The translations under genes and the position numbers were made by a program. Shown here one piece after another: positions 1 through 7,962 of a stretch of 64,000 nucleotides of DNA. Source of the DNA: Microbacterium helvum (GTDB taxonomy: Bacteria > Actinomycetota > Actinomycetes > Actinomycetales > Microbacteriaceae). Where the stretch lies: NCBI RefSeq assembly GCF_014779795.1, contig NZ_JACXZS010000010.1, positions 124,001 to 188,000 of the forward strand, in the 5' to 3' direction. The notes under the pieces are model-generated. The model had not been told where the DNA came from. It searched no databases and saw nothing but the letters and a program-made list of their open reading frames with translations. The number at the start of each line of letters is the position of its first letter. The first letter of the stretch is position 1.

Positions 1-954
1 GCGGGCCATGGACGCGTCGACGGGACCGTAGCCGGCGAGCAGTGCGGGATCGTCACCCACCCCGGCCGCGGTGAGCACCGGCACGGTGATCTGCACCTCG
101 GCTCGGATCGCGGCGAGCGCGTCGCCTTCGCCATGCGCGCCCGGCGCACCGGTGAGCACCAGGTCGGCGAAGATGTCGGCGCGCAGTTCATCGAGCGACC
201 GTGACTCTCCGGCCGGCCCCGTCGACAGTTCGGGCTCGTCGCCGGGTCCGACGACGTCGGACGGGTCCGCCGCGGAGCGATCGAGTGTGGCATCGGCCTC
301 GGCCGCATGCTCGACCTCGGCCATCTGGGTCAGCCGGTCGAGGATCGCGTGGGCGAGCACCGCGGGCAGATCGGCAAGCAGCCGCGCCATGCCGTCGTCG
401 AGGTCGATCACCCGGATCCGCCGCTCGCCCGCGGCGCGGCGCCGCAGTTCTGCCGCCATCTCGGGGTCCAGGCGCGCGGCCACCACTCGGGCGATCGCCC
501 GGAGCCGCGGCGGCGTCTCGAATCCGGCGGCCTCCAGCAGGATCCGCTCGTACTCACCCCGCACCACCGGATCCACGATGCCCACACCGCAATCCACGAT
601 CGCCGCCGCATGTGCCTGGTCGACCGTCCCCTCCGCGAGCGCGCGGTGGGTCTCGGCGAACCCGTCGACCAGGCTGCTCGCCGCCGACATGCGCGCCTGC
701 ACCGTGCGGTCGCTCAGGCGCATCGCCGCCCCCAGTTCGCTCGACACTTCACGCAGCGCCAGGTCGTGCACCGAGCTGCGCCCCTTCGCGCGGCGCTCGG
801 TTTCGCGGTCGCTCACGATGCCGGCGGCATCAGCGAGCAGACGAGCCTCCATCGCCTGCAGTCGTGCGATCTGCACCCGCGTCGCCTGCACGTCGGAGAC
901 CACGCGTGCGAGTGCGCTCCACGACTCATCGCCGCTGCCGATCTGGTGCCCCAC
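1..954 (-). CDS. DUF222 / HNH-family protein, C-terminus cut by window edge
   Basis: The minus frame is open for 318 codons from a GTG at 954 to the window edge. The start follows a GGAGA ribosome site. The product begins VGHQIGSGDESWSALARVV and has the helical DUF222 (13E12-type) pattern, including RLQAMEARLLADAAGI and a QARMSAASSLVDGF stretch. Relatives carry a C-terminal HNH nuclease domain, which would lie outside the window and cannot be checked here. Such proteins are numerous in actinobacterial genomes and their role is unclear. A second member lies at 49023-50501. The family call is firm; nuclease activity is inference. Confidence 0.85.
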   Translation of the reverse strand, partial: MGHQIGSGDESWSALARVVSDVQATRVQIARLQAMEARLLADAAGIVSDRETERRAKGRSSVHDLALREVSSELGAAMRLSDRTVQARMSAASSLVDGFAETHRALAEGTVDQAHAAAIVDCGVGIVDPVVRGEYERILLEAAGFETPPRLRAIARVVAARLDPEMAAELRRRAAGERRIRVIDLDDGMARLLADLPAVLAHAILDRLTQMAEVEHAAEADATLDRSAADPSDVVGPGDEPELSTGPAGESRSLDELRADIFADLVLTGAPGAHGEGDALAAIRAEVQITVPVLTAAGVGDDPALLAGYGPVDASMAR

Positions 955-1134
955 GGTGTCTCCTTGCCGAAACGCGCATCAGCGCGACGAAGGACCAAAC
1001 GAAACGTGGGCACGAGTTCGATCTAGGTCCACTCTAGAACATAACTCTGAATCTGACAAGCATTTCCTCTCTCTGCCCTGGAGCCACCAGCCTCGTCCCG
1101 GGGTGGGAGGGACATGCGATGCGCTGCTCGCGTG

Positions 1135-1656
1135 CTAGGGGGCGGCATCCACGCCATCGAACTCGTCGACCAGCGACTCCCGCAGAAGCGCGCGGGCTTC
1201 GACCAGCCGCTTGCGCACGGTGGAGGGCGATGTCCCGATGAGCTGAGCGACTTCGTCGGACCGGAAGCCGTCCCAGTACGTGAGGCGGATGACTTCGCCG
1301 AGGTCGGGCGCCAGCGCGTCGATGGCTGCGCGCACCGCGACGGCTTCTTCGGGCTCGTCCGCGGTCGGCAGCGTCGACATATGATCGCGGAGTCGCCGTA
1401 CAGCTGCCGACCTGCGCGCCGAGACGCGCCGGTCATTCCGCAGCACGTTGCGGCCGACCGTGAACAGCCACATCCGGGCCGCGGTCGGATCGCCCGGGAT
1501 CTTCTGCCGCACCCGCCACGCGGTGAGCAGGGTCTCGCCATACCCGTCGGCGGCATCGGCGGTCGTCGCCGTCCGACGCCGCCAGTAGCGGAACACGTCG
1601 GCGCCGTGGTCGCGGACGCACTGCTCCAGGAGTGCACCGGAGTCGGTTCCGCTCAT
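1135..1656 (-). CDS. ECF-type RNA polymerase sigma factor
   Basis: A 173-residue sigma-70 family protein. Residues about 8-75 match sigma region 2 (DVFRYWRRRTA, then AARMWLFTVGRNVLRNDRR). Residues about 115-160 match region 4, with the recognition helix around DEVAQLIGTSPSTVRKRL. It would direct RNA polymerase to a small regulon. Its ATG overlaps the stop of the upstream membrane protein gene by 4 bp (ATGA at 1653-1656), so the two are co-translated. The order is unusual: the likely membrane partner comes first and the sigma factor second. No zinc-binding anti-sigma signature is visible in the partner, so the regulatory link rests on the gene pair. Confidence 0.9.
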   Translation of the reverse strand: MSGTDSGALLEQCVRDHGADVFRYWRRRTATTADAADGYGETLLTAWRVRQKIPGDPTAARMWLFTVGRNVLRNDRRVSARRSAAVRRLRDHMSTLPTADEPEEAVAVRAAIDALAPDLGEVIRLTYWDGFRSDEVAQLIGTSPSTVRKRLVEARALLRESLVDEFDGVDAAP

Positions 1657-2225
1657 TGCAGACAGTCCGTGGTGTCGGCCGAGAGGGCGATCGGGCTCGG
1701 GTTCGCCTCATAGCCCCTCGCGGCGAGTTCCTCGAACAGCATCTCGGCGACGATGGCGCCGATCGCGCTCTGGCGGAGCCCCTCCTGAGTGAGCGGGTCG
1801 GAATTGTGTGCTGACCGCACCCCCTCGTACGCCAGCTCCTTCTCTTTCTCCGTCGTGTCGAGTGCCGCGACGTCGATGCCGCGAAGGATCTCCTTCGCGT
1901 CGAGCACGATCGGTGCATCGTCGGCGAGCCCCGGGTGGGCGATCCGCATGCCCTGGAAGCAGGTGGTCCCGTCGCCCTGGGCGAGGGAGAACGCATTGTC
2001 GGCGACCCATCCCCACGGCGTCATGAGGCCGTCGCCGGCGACCGCCATCGATCCGCCGCCGATCGTGACCATGACGACCGCCGTTCCGGCGATCCACCAC
2101 GGCGTCCGACGGCGACGAGCGGCGGCTTCGCCGAGGATGCGGGCGTCGAACGACGCAAGATCGACCGGCACAGTGTCATCGGGCGCGCTGGAGCGCAGCA
2201 GCTGTTCGAGCCGTGAATCGGTCAC
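1653..2225 (-). CDS. Single-pass membrane protein co-translated with the ECF sigma factor
   Basis: A 190-residue protein from a GTG behind a good GAGGAGG site. It has a cytoplasmic N-terminus of about 40 residues (MTDSRLEQLLRSSAPDDTVP), one membrane helix (TPWWIAGTAVVMVTIGGGSM) and an extracytoplasmic domain with two cysteines. The topology, and the DSRLEQLLRSS start typical of actinobacterial proteins placed beside sigma factors, suggest an anti-sigma-like or signal-sensing partner. I do not recognise a named domain. It precedes the sigma gene with a 4 bp overlap. Confidence 0.75.
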   Translation of the reverse strand: MTDSRLEQLLRSSAPDDTVPVDLASFDARILGEAAARRRRTPWWIAGTAVVMVTIGGGSMAVAGDGLMTPWGWVADNAFSLAQGDGTTCFQGMRIAHPGLADDAPIVLDAKEILRGIDVAALDTTEKEKELAYEGVRSAHNSDPLTQEGLRQSAIGAIVAEMLFEELAARGYEANPSPIALSADTTDCLQ

Positions 2226-2307
2226 ATCGGCCTCCTCAATGTCCGCATACCCCAGACATGTATGGTCGGCCCGATTCTGCGCCGAGCCCGATCGAAGCGG
2301 ACGGCGG

Positions 2308-2892
2308 TCAGATCGAGTGCGCGAGGGTCTGCAGCCCGACGACCGCGAATCCGAGGGCGATCAGCAGGCCGAGCACGAGGAGCCGCTGTGGTCCCGTGAG
2401 ACGCGACCGGCGCACGGCCGCCCAGCCGATCACGCCGAGCGTGACGACGTAGATGATCCACGAGGCGCGGAGTGCGGCATCCAGCGGGATCACGTCCAGC
2501 CACGCCAGCAGGATCAGGATGCCGGGGGTGATCACCGTACTGAGCGCACCGCCCGCGACGCTCAAGAGGACGCGCAGATCGGACCCGACCGGGAACGTCT
2601 GATGCACGGCGAGGTGCGAGATGACGTCCGACACGAAGCCGGCCGCGGTGATGCCCAGCACGCCGAGCACCAGCGCGAACAGCGCGTGCTCGGGGTCGGC
2701 ATGGCCGTTCGCGGCGACGACGAGCACGATGGCGAGGCCGGTGAACGTCGCGTAGACGCGCTCCTTGAAGTACATGACGTACGCCTCGGCGGTGCCGCCC
2801 TGCTCTTCGAGATGCGCACGCGCACGCGCCGACCGCCCGCGCGGACGGCGCGTCGCGCCTTCAGGCTCGACCTGGTCGGGCTCGTCCGACAT
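2308..2892 (-). CDS. Multi-pass integral membrane protein, unknown function
   Basis: A 194-residue protein starting at an ATG behind AGGAGGTGC; longer readings of the frame would begin in non-coding-looking sequence. After an Arg-rich cytoplasmic N-terminus (PRGRSARARAHLEEQ) there are five or six hydrophobic helices, among them YATFTGLAIVLVVAA, ALFALVLGVLGITAAGF and LLVLGLLIALGFAVV. No catalytic motif is evident. It lies 82 bp upstream of the membrane protein/sigma pair and reads the same way, so it could share their transcript. Confidence 0.75.
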   Translation of the reverse strand: MSDEPDQVEPEGATRRPRGRSARARAHLEEQGGTAEAYVMYFKERVYATFTGLAIVLVVAANGHADPEHALFALVLGVLGITAAGFVSDVISHLAVHQTFPVGSDLRVLLSVAGGALSTVITPGILILLAWLDVIPLDAALRASWIIYVVTLGVIGWAAVRRSRLTGPQRLLVLGLLIALGFAVVGLQTLAHSI

Positions 2893-3053
2893 GGCGCACC
2901 TCCTGTCTGCCGCGAGCCTAGCGCCGCAGCGCGGCGGCCGAACGGTCGCCGCGGCCCGTCCACCTGCCCGTAACCGCAGGTTCGCCGGCCGGCGGCACAG
3001 TGCGCGCATGAACACACGATTCCCTCTTGCGGCGGAGGGACGTCTACCAGCAG

Positions 3054-3218
3054 ATGAACGCACGCTGGCAGGAGGTCGCCTTCACGATCCCGGTGCTCAC
3101 GGAGTTCTATGTGAACTACGTCGGCGACGACGTGACGAACGTCAACGCCTCGGCCGCCAACCCGGTGATGCTTCCGGTCGGGCCCGAGCCCGAGTACAAC
3201 TGGCAGCCCGCCGGCTGA
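3054..3218 (+). CDS. Small orphan ORF of about 54 residues
   Basis: The reading MNARWQEVAFTIPVLTEF to NWQPAG, ending at 3218, has protein-like composition unlike the surrounding frames. It is preceded by GGAGGGA at 3034-3040, rather far (13 nt) from the ATG; a TTG at 3027 in the same frame is an alternative. A strong hairpin follows 17 bp after the stop, as expected of a transcribed unit. No family is recognised. It could also be the tail of a decayed gene, because the frame is closed by TGA at 3009. Confidence 0.4.
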   Translation: MNARWQEVAFTIPVLTEFYVNYVGDDVTNVNASAANPVMLPVGPEPEYNWQPAG

Positions 3219-3235
3219 GGCCGGCCGCGCGGGAG

Positions 3236-3269
3236 GAGGGTGGCGGGCCGGTCGGGCCGCCACCCTCTT
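3236..3269 (+). terminator. Strong GC hairpin, terminator of the mini-ORF
   Basis: The arms GAGGGTGGCGG (3236-3246) and CCGCCACCCTC (3257-3267) pair perfectly over 11 bp with a 10 nt loop, followed by TT. It lies between the mini-ORF and the converging MarR gene and could act in both directions. Confidence 0.65.
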
Positions 3270-3410
3270 CGTGCACAGCCTCGTCGTGCGCAGCCGCTTC
3301 GTGCGCAGCGCGGCCGATCGGCGGCATCCGCTCCGTCCCCGGCTCGTGCCGGAGCATGGATGCCGGGCGCAGCGGCCGACCGCGGGCGTGCGGGCGCCGC
3401 ACCCGCGTGC

Positions 3411-3995
3411 TCAGTCCGCGGGGTCTTCCGCGCGGGCCGCGCGCAGGTGGGCCGCCGCCAGGCGCGACGGGATGTGCCGGGGGCGGATCGAGTTCGTCCG
3501 CTTGAGGATGGCGGCGGCCTCGGCGGCATCGTCGCCGAAGTAGCCGCCCGCGAGGATGCCGGCGGTCCGGTCGAGGATGCCGACGAGACTGTCGCCCAGC
3601 TCGTCACCGAGCGCGTCCACCAGCGCGACCTCATGCGCCCGCAGCTCGTGGCGGCAGAGGGCGAGCACGTCCCACCCCTGCTCGGTGAGCCGCACGAGCC
3701 GCACCCGCCGGTTCGTCGGGTGGTCGTGACGCTCCACGAGCCCGACCTCGATGAGCTCGTTCGACACCGTGTGCGCCGCCTGCGCGCTGACGAACGTGCG
3801 CCGGGCAAGGCCCGCGTTGGACAGCGGCACACCCTCGCCGAGCACCTGCAGCACGAAGAACTGGGACAGCGTCACGCCGTGGGCGAGCGCGATGTTCTCG
3901 GCGACCCGGTTGAAGGCACGCCCGAGCCGGTAGGCGGTGTAGTTCAGCCGCTCCGTCGCCGGCTCGCCCCGGGGGTCGCGTTCGATCTCGTCCAC
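3411..3995 (-). CDS. MarR-family transcriptional regulator
   Basis: Winged-helix regulator of about 195 residues. The core runs LNYTAYRLGRAFNRVAENIALAHGVTLSQFFVLQVLGEG, then the recognition region (LARRTFVSAQAAHTVSNELIEVGLVERH) and the wing HDHPTNRRVRLVRLTEQG. The GTG at 3995 (MDEIERDPRG) has AAGGTAG about 10 nt upstream; a GTG at 4019 would add eight residues. It precedes the MarR-like/CapA/transporter divergent region and is the natural candidate to bind the palindrome at 5197-5213. The target is inferred from position only. Confidence 0.88.
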   Translation of the reverse strand: MDEIERDPRGEPATERLNYTAYRLGRAFNRVAENIALAHGVTLSQFFVLQVLGEGVPLSNAGLARRTFVSAQAAHTVSNELIEVGLVERHDHPTNRRVRLVRLTEQGWDVLALCRHELRAHEVALVDALGDELGDSLVGILDRTAGILAGGYFGDDAAEAAAILKRTNSIRPRHIPSRLAAAHLRAARAEDPAD

Positions 3996-4025
3996 GCGGC
4001 CGAGACTACCTTGCAACACCCGGCA

Positions 4026-5138
4026 TCAGGCGACGCGGACGACGTCGCCGTCCCAGCGGAACTCCGTCTCGAGGCCGGCCCGGCGGGTGATGTCCTCGAT
4101 GTACGCCGCCACGCTGTCGCGTTCGCCTCGGGCGACGGGCACCGGTCGTGCATCGTCGTCGATCCAGCACGGCACGAACCCCGGGTGCAGCGTTCCGTCG
4201 TCGTCGACGTCGAGCACGGCGATCGCGGTGTTGCGGCTCTCGGGGTGGAACGGATACGCAGGCATGTTCGGGTCGGGGGCGAAGCCGTACATCTCGACGC
4301 GCCGGCGCATCCACGCCTTGAGCTCTTCGGAGTCGTCGTCCGCCGAGGGGGTCAGCGCTGTCGTGATGGTCACGAAGTTGCCCATGCCGTGGAAGATCGC
4401 CCTGCCGCGGTACATCTCCACGCCGCGCATGATGTGCGCGTGGTGTCCGATCACGAGATCGGCGCCCGCGTCGACGGCGGCGTGGGCGAGTTCGTACTCG
4501 TACGCGTCGATGCGGGCGGGCGTGTGCCCGTAGCCCTTGTGCAGCGCGACCACGACGATGTCGACCTCTGCCCGCAGACGCTCGATCGCATCCGTCATCC
4601 GGGTCAGCGTGACGCGATCGCAGAAGGTGTAGATCTGAGGCGGATTGCCGGGGTTGAGGTCGTCGAGGTCGAAGTGCGTCAGCACCTTGACGAAGGCCGA
4701 GCCGGCCTTGCGGCTCGTCGCCCACGATTCGCGGGGCCCCACGCAGTTGAAGCTCAGCACGCCCACCCGCCGGCCGCCGCGCTCGATGACCGACGGCCTC
4801 TCGGCCGCCTCGAGATCGGCTCCGGTGCCGCAGGTGAGCAGGCCGAACCGGTGGGCGTGAGCCAGGGTGTCGAGCACGCCCCGCTCGCCGAGGTCGAACG
4901 CATGGTTGCCGGCGACGGTGCCGATGTCGAATCCGGCCCGGGCCATCGCGCCGAGGTCGTCAGGCCTCGACGGCGGCGAGGGGACGGTGATCGCGGTGAC
5001 GCCGGTCTCGGTCGTGTGAGGCACCTCGATCTGCCCGATCGCCACATCGGCGGCGCGGATCAGCTCCGTGGTCGGCCCGAAGTACGGATCGGGTGCGTCG
5101 TGCTGCAGAACGATGTCTCCCACGGCCATGATCCGCAT
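4026..5138 (-). CDS. CapA-family metallophosphatase-like protein
   Basis: A 370-residue protein of the CapA/PgsA calcineurin-like family. Metal-binding motifs include MAVGDIVLQHD near the N-terminus, TVAGNHAFDLGERG, and DLVIGHHAHIMRGVE followed by HGMGNF. There is no signal peptide or membrane helix, so it is probably cytoplasmic, unlike the membrane-bound CapA of polyglutamate capsule systems. The catalytic fold is clear; the substrate is unknown. It diverges from the amino-acid ABC operon and may be controlled from the same operator. Confidence 0.85.
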   Translation of the reverse strand: MRIMAVGDIVLQHDAPDPYFGPTTELIRAADVAIGQIEVPHTTETGVTAITVPSPPSRPDDLGAMARAGFDIGTVAGNHAFDLGERGVLDTLAHAHRFGLLTCGTGADLEAAERPSVIERGGRRVGVLSFNCVGPRESWATSRKAGSAFVKVLTHFDLDDLNPGNPPQIYTFCDRVTLTRMTDAIERLRAEVDIVVVALHKGYGHTPARIDAYEYELAHAAVDAGADLVIGHHAHIMRGVEMYRGRAIFHGMGNFVTITTALTPSADDDSEELKAWMRRRVEMYGFAPDPNMPAYPFHPESRNTAIAVLDVDDDGTLHPGFVPCWIDDDARPVPVARGERDSVAAYIEDITRRAGLETEFRWDGDVVRVA

Positions 5139-5191
5139 CTGAACGGTCTCCTTCGTCGCAAACGTCCGCCGTCGGATGTCGACGACAGTTG

Positions 5192-5215
5192 GATAATATC
5201 ATTCGGCATGATACT
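5192..5215. promoter_or_regulatory. Divergent promoter with palindromic operator
   Basis: An A+T-rich island between the CapA gene and the ABC operon contains the perfect palindrome TATCAT-TCGGC-ATGATA (5197-5213). GATAAT at 5192-5197 looks like a -10 box for the rightward operon and overlaps one arm. This is the geometry of a repressor site. The nearby MarR protein is the likely ligand-responsive repressor; that link is inferred. Confidence 0.6.
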
Positions 5216-5266
5216 TTCGTCCCGCTGTATCACCCGATCGCCTGTTCACAACGATGTGGAGTTCTC

Positions 5267-6187
5267 ATGATCCGTCGCAGTCTTGCTTTGACCGCACTCG
5301 TGAGTGCTGGACTGCTCGCGCTGACCGCCTGTGCCGCCCCGGCCGGCGGCAACGGCGCCACCGACGCCCCCGACGACGACGGCACCGCCGTCGACACCGA
5401 CGCACCCCTCTACGATCAGCTGCCCGATTCTGTGAAGGAAGCCGGCAAGATCGTGATGGCCGGCGACACCCACCCGCCCTACCGCACGCTCGAAGAGGAC
5501 GGCAGCATCACGGGCATCGACCCCGATCTGCAGGCGCTCCTGTCGAAGCAGCTCGGCGTGCCGTTCGAGATCCAGACGGTCTCGGGCATGGAAGCGATCC
5601 TCACCGGCATGAACTCGGGCCGCTACGACGCGTTCAACGGCCCGCTGCGCACGACTCCGGAGCGCGAGGCGGACTTCGACGCCATCGTGTGGATGACCAC
5701 GATCACCTCGTACGTCTATCTCGCCGAGCGCGCAGACGAGCTGTCCGACCCTGAAGCGCTGTGCGGTTCGCGCGTCGCCGGCGTCTCGGGCTCCGTCACC
5801 GAGAGCCAGCTCGCCCGCTACGCGGACTGGTGCACGGCGGAGGGGCTCAGCACACCGGAGTTCGTCGGCCTCGAAGACACCAACTCGACCTTCCTCGCCG
5901 TCAACTCCGACCGCGCCGACTACGCGGGCACCACGCAGACGGCCGCGCTCGATCTGCAGGCGGCCGAGCCCGACCGGTACGAGTTCCTCGTGCAGTCCGA
6001 AGAGCAGGGCGCCGGCATCGACCAGCTCGCCTTGGTGACCCCCAAGGGCAACGGGCTGGCCGAACCGCTGTTCGCCGCCTTCGAGGCCATCTTCGAGAAC
6101 GGCGAGTACGAGGACCTGATGAAGGAGTGGGACCTCACCCAGGTCGCCGTCGACGAGCCGCTGCTGAACCCGCTCACCAGCAAGTGA
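5267..6187 (+). CDS. Amino-acid-type ABC transporter substrate-binding lipoprotein
   Basis: A 306-residue family 3 solute-binding protein. The start at 5267 (MIRRSLALTALVSAGLL) gives a lipoprotein signal ending in LTAC, and GGAG precedes it. The binding domain begins GKIVMAGDTHPPYRTLEEDG and continues ITGIDPDLQALLSKQLGVPF, the usual pattern for polar amino acids and related small acids. It heads an operon with its permease, its ATPase, a CoA-transferase and dehydratase-like genes, so the ligand may be the acid that those enzymes process. The ligand cannot be read from sequence. Confidence 0.93.
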   Translation: MIRRSLALTALVSAGLLALTACAAPAGGNGATDAPDDDGTAVDTDAPLYDQLPDSVKEAGKIVMAGDTHPPYRTLEEDGSITGIDPDLQALLSKQLGVPFEIQTVSGMEAILTGMNSGRYDAFNGPLRTTPEREADFDAIVWMTTITSYVYLAERADELSDPEALCGSRVAGVSGSVTESQLARYADWCTAEGLSTPEFVGLEDTNSTFLAVNSDRADYAGTTQTAALDLQAAEPDRYEFLVQSEEQGAGIDQLALVTPKGNGLAEPLFAAFEAIFENGEYEDLMKEWDLTQVAVDEPLLNPLTSK

Positions 6188-7110
6188 TGATGCTGCTGCA
6201 AGCGCCCGCCATGACACATACCGTGGAGCAGACACCCGTGGACGTCGCCGACGCGCGCACGCGCGTCCGCCCGGTGCGCATCGTCGTCGCCGTGCTGCTG
6301 GGCGCGATCACGATCGGCATGCTGTGGTTCCTGATCGGCAACGAGCGGTTCGAATGGGACGTCGTGGCCGCCTACCTCTTCAACGGCAGCGTGCTGCTGG
6401 GGCTGGGCATGAGCATCATGCTCACCGTCGTCGGGATGGTGCTGGGGTCGCTCCTCGGCACCGTCCTGGCCGCGGGGCAGCTCAGCGACTTCGGACCGCT
6501 GCGCTGGGCGTCGATGACGTTCGTCGGCGTCTTCCGCGCCGTCCCGCCGCTCGTGCAGCTCATCTTCTGGTACAACCTGGCCTACCTGCTGCCGCGCATC
6601 ACGATCGGCGTCCCGTTCGGGCCGGAGCTGTTCAGCTGGTCGACCAACGACCTGATCACCCCGCTGACTGCGGCGATCATCGGCCTGTCGCTCCACGAGG
6701 CCGCGTACATGGCCGAGATCATCCGCGCCGGCATCCTCTCAGTCGACCAGGGCCAGCGCGACGCGGCGGCCGCCATGGGCTTCAGCCGCTGGCACACCTT
6801 CACGCGCATCGTGCTGCCGCAGGCGATGCGGGTCATCATCCCGCCCACCGGCTCGCAGGTGATCGCGCTGCTGAAGGGCACGTCCCTGGTGAGCGTCATC
6901 GCCATGGGCGACCTGCTCCACGCCGTCCAGGTCATCTACAACCGCACCTACGAGGTCGTCCCGATGCTCATCGTCGCCGTCATCTGGTACCTCGTCGTGG
7001 TCACCGTGCTCACCCTGATCCAGCGCAGGGTCGAAGCCTACTTCGGGCGGGGAAGCAGCCGGGTCGCCGCCAGGCGCGCCGTGCGGCGCACGAAGGCGGT
7101 GGCGTCATGA
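6187..7110 (+). CDS. ABC transporter permease, polar amino-acid family
   Basis: A 307-residue HisM/GlnP-type permease with six or so membrane segments. The conserved cytoplasmic loop for ATPase contact is EAAYMAEIIRAGILSVDQGQ followed by RDAAAAMGFSRWHTF. The first ATG overlaps the upstream TGA by 1 bp (translational coupling); ATGs at 6190 and 6211 are alternatives. It is a single permease gene, so a homodimer is expected. The next gene overlaps it by 4 bp. Confidence 0.93.
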   Translation: MMLLQAPAMTHTVEQTPVDVADARTRVRPVRIVVAVLLGAITIGMLWFLIGNERFEWDVVAAYLFNGSVLLGLGMSIMLTVVGMVLGSLLGTVLAAGQLSDFGPLRWASMTFVGVFRAVPPLVQLIFWYNLAYLLPRITIGVPFGPELFSWSTNDLITPLTAAIIGLSLHEAAYMAEIIRAGILSVDQGQRDAAAAMGFSRWHTFTRIVLPQAMRVIIPPTGSQVIALLKGTSLVSVIAMGDLLHAVQVIYNRTYEVVPMLIVAVIWYLVVVTVLTLIQRRVEAYFGRGSSRVAARRAVRRTKAVAS

Positions 7111-7937
7111 CCGGCGTGTCCTCGGGGCTGATCGTCCAGCCGCACACCGTCGAAGAGACGCCGGTGCTGCGGGTCACGGATGTGCGCAAGGCCTTCGGCG
7201 ACCAGCTCGCCCTCGACGGCGCATCCCTCGACGTGTACGAGGGCGAGGTCGTCGCGATCCTCGGACCGTCGGGGTCGGGCAAGTCCACCCTGGTGCGGTG
7301 CATCGACCAGCTCGAGACGATCGACGGCGGGGCGATGTTCCTCGACGGCGAGCTGCTCGGGTACGAGGAGTTCCGTGGGCACCTGCGGCCGCGCACGGAT
7401 GCCGGCGTGCAGCACCAGCGGCGGCGGATGAGCATGGTGTTCCAGCAGTTCAACCTCTTTCCGCACTGGACCGTGCTGCGCAACATCACCGAAGCGCCGG
7501 TGAAGGTCCACGGGCTGTCGCCGGCCGAGGCCCGGGCGCGCGCGCTCGAGCTGCTCGAGCAGGTCGGGCTGTCCGACAAGGCGGACGCCTACCCCCGCCA
7601 TCTGTCCGGCGGGCAGCAGCAGCGCGTCGCGATCGCCCGGTCGGTCGCGGTCCAGCCGCGCATCCTGCTGTTCGACGAGCCGACCAGCGCCCTCGACCCT
7701 GAGCTGGTGGGCGAGGTGCTGCAGGCGATGAAGGCGCTCGCGGCCGTCGGCCACACGATGGTCGTCGTCACCCACGAGATGGCCTTCGCCCGTGAGGTCG
7801 CCGACCGCTGCGTGTTCATGGCCGAGGGTCGCGTCATCGAAGACCGGCCCGCCGACGACTTCTTCGCCGATCCGAGCTCCGAACGCCTCCGCGCGTTCCT
7901 GGCCCGCTCGGCGAGCGCGCGCAAGGACACCGAATGA
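7107..7937 (+). CDS. ABC transporter ATP-binding protein, amino-acid family
   Basis: A 276-residue ATPase. Walker A GPSGSGKST lies at about 53-61, the Q-loop in MVFQQFNLFPHWTVL, the signature LSGGQQQRVAIARS and Walker B ILLFDEPTSALDPE, with the switch His in VVVTHEM. The stretch YEEFRGHLRPRTDAGVQHQR between Walker A and the Q-loop is an insertion also seen in some GlnQ-like proteins. It overlaps the permease stop by 4 bp. It powers import by the preceding binding protein and permease. Confidence 0.94.
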   Translation: MTGVSSGLIVQPHTVEETPVLRVTDVRKAFGDQLALDGASLDVYEGEVVAILGPSGSGKSTLVRCIDQLETIDGGAMFLDGELLGYEEFRGHLRPRTDAGVQHQRRRMSMVFQQFNLFPHWTVLRNITEAPVKVHGLSPAEARARALELLEQVGLSDKADAYPRHLSGGQQQRVAIARSVAVQPRILLFDEPTSALDPELVGEVLQAMKALAAVGHTMVVVTHEMAFAREVADRCVFMAEGRVIEDRPADDFFADPSSERLRAFLARSASARKDTE

Positions 7938-7962
7938 AGACCCCGCACGACGAGGAGCTGGC

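Noticed and set aside
71..1138. Plus-strand open frame over the first kilobase
   Set aside because: Ser/Arg-rich shadow of the DUF222 protein on the minus strand, which has family motifs and a good ribosome site.
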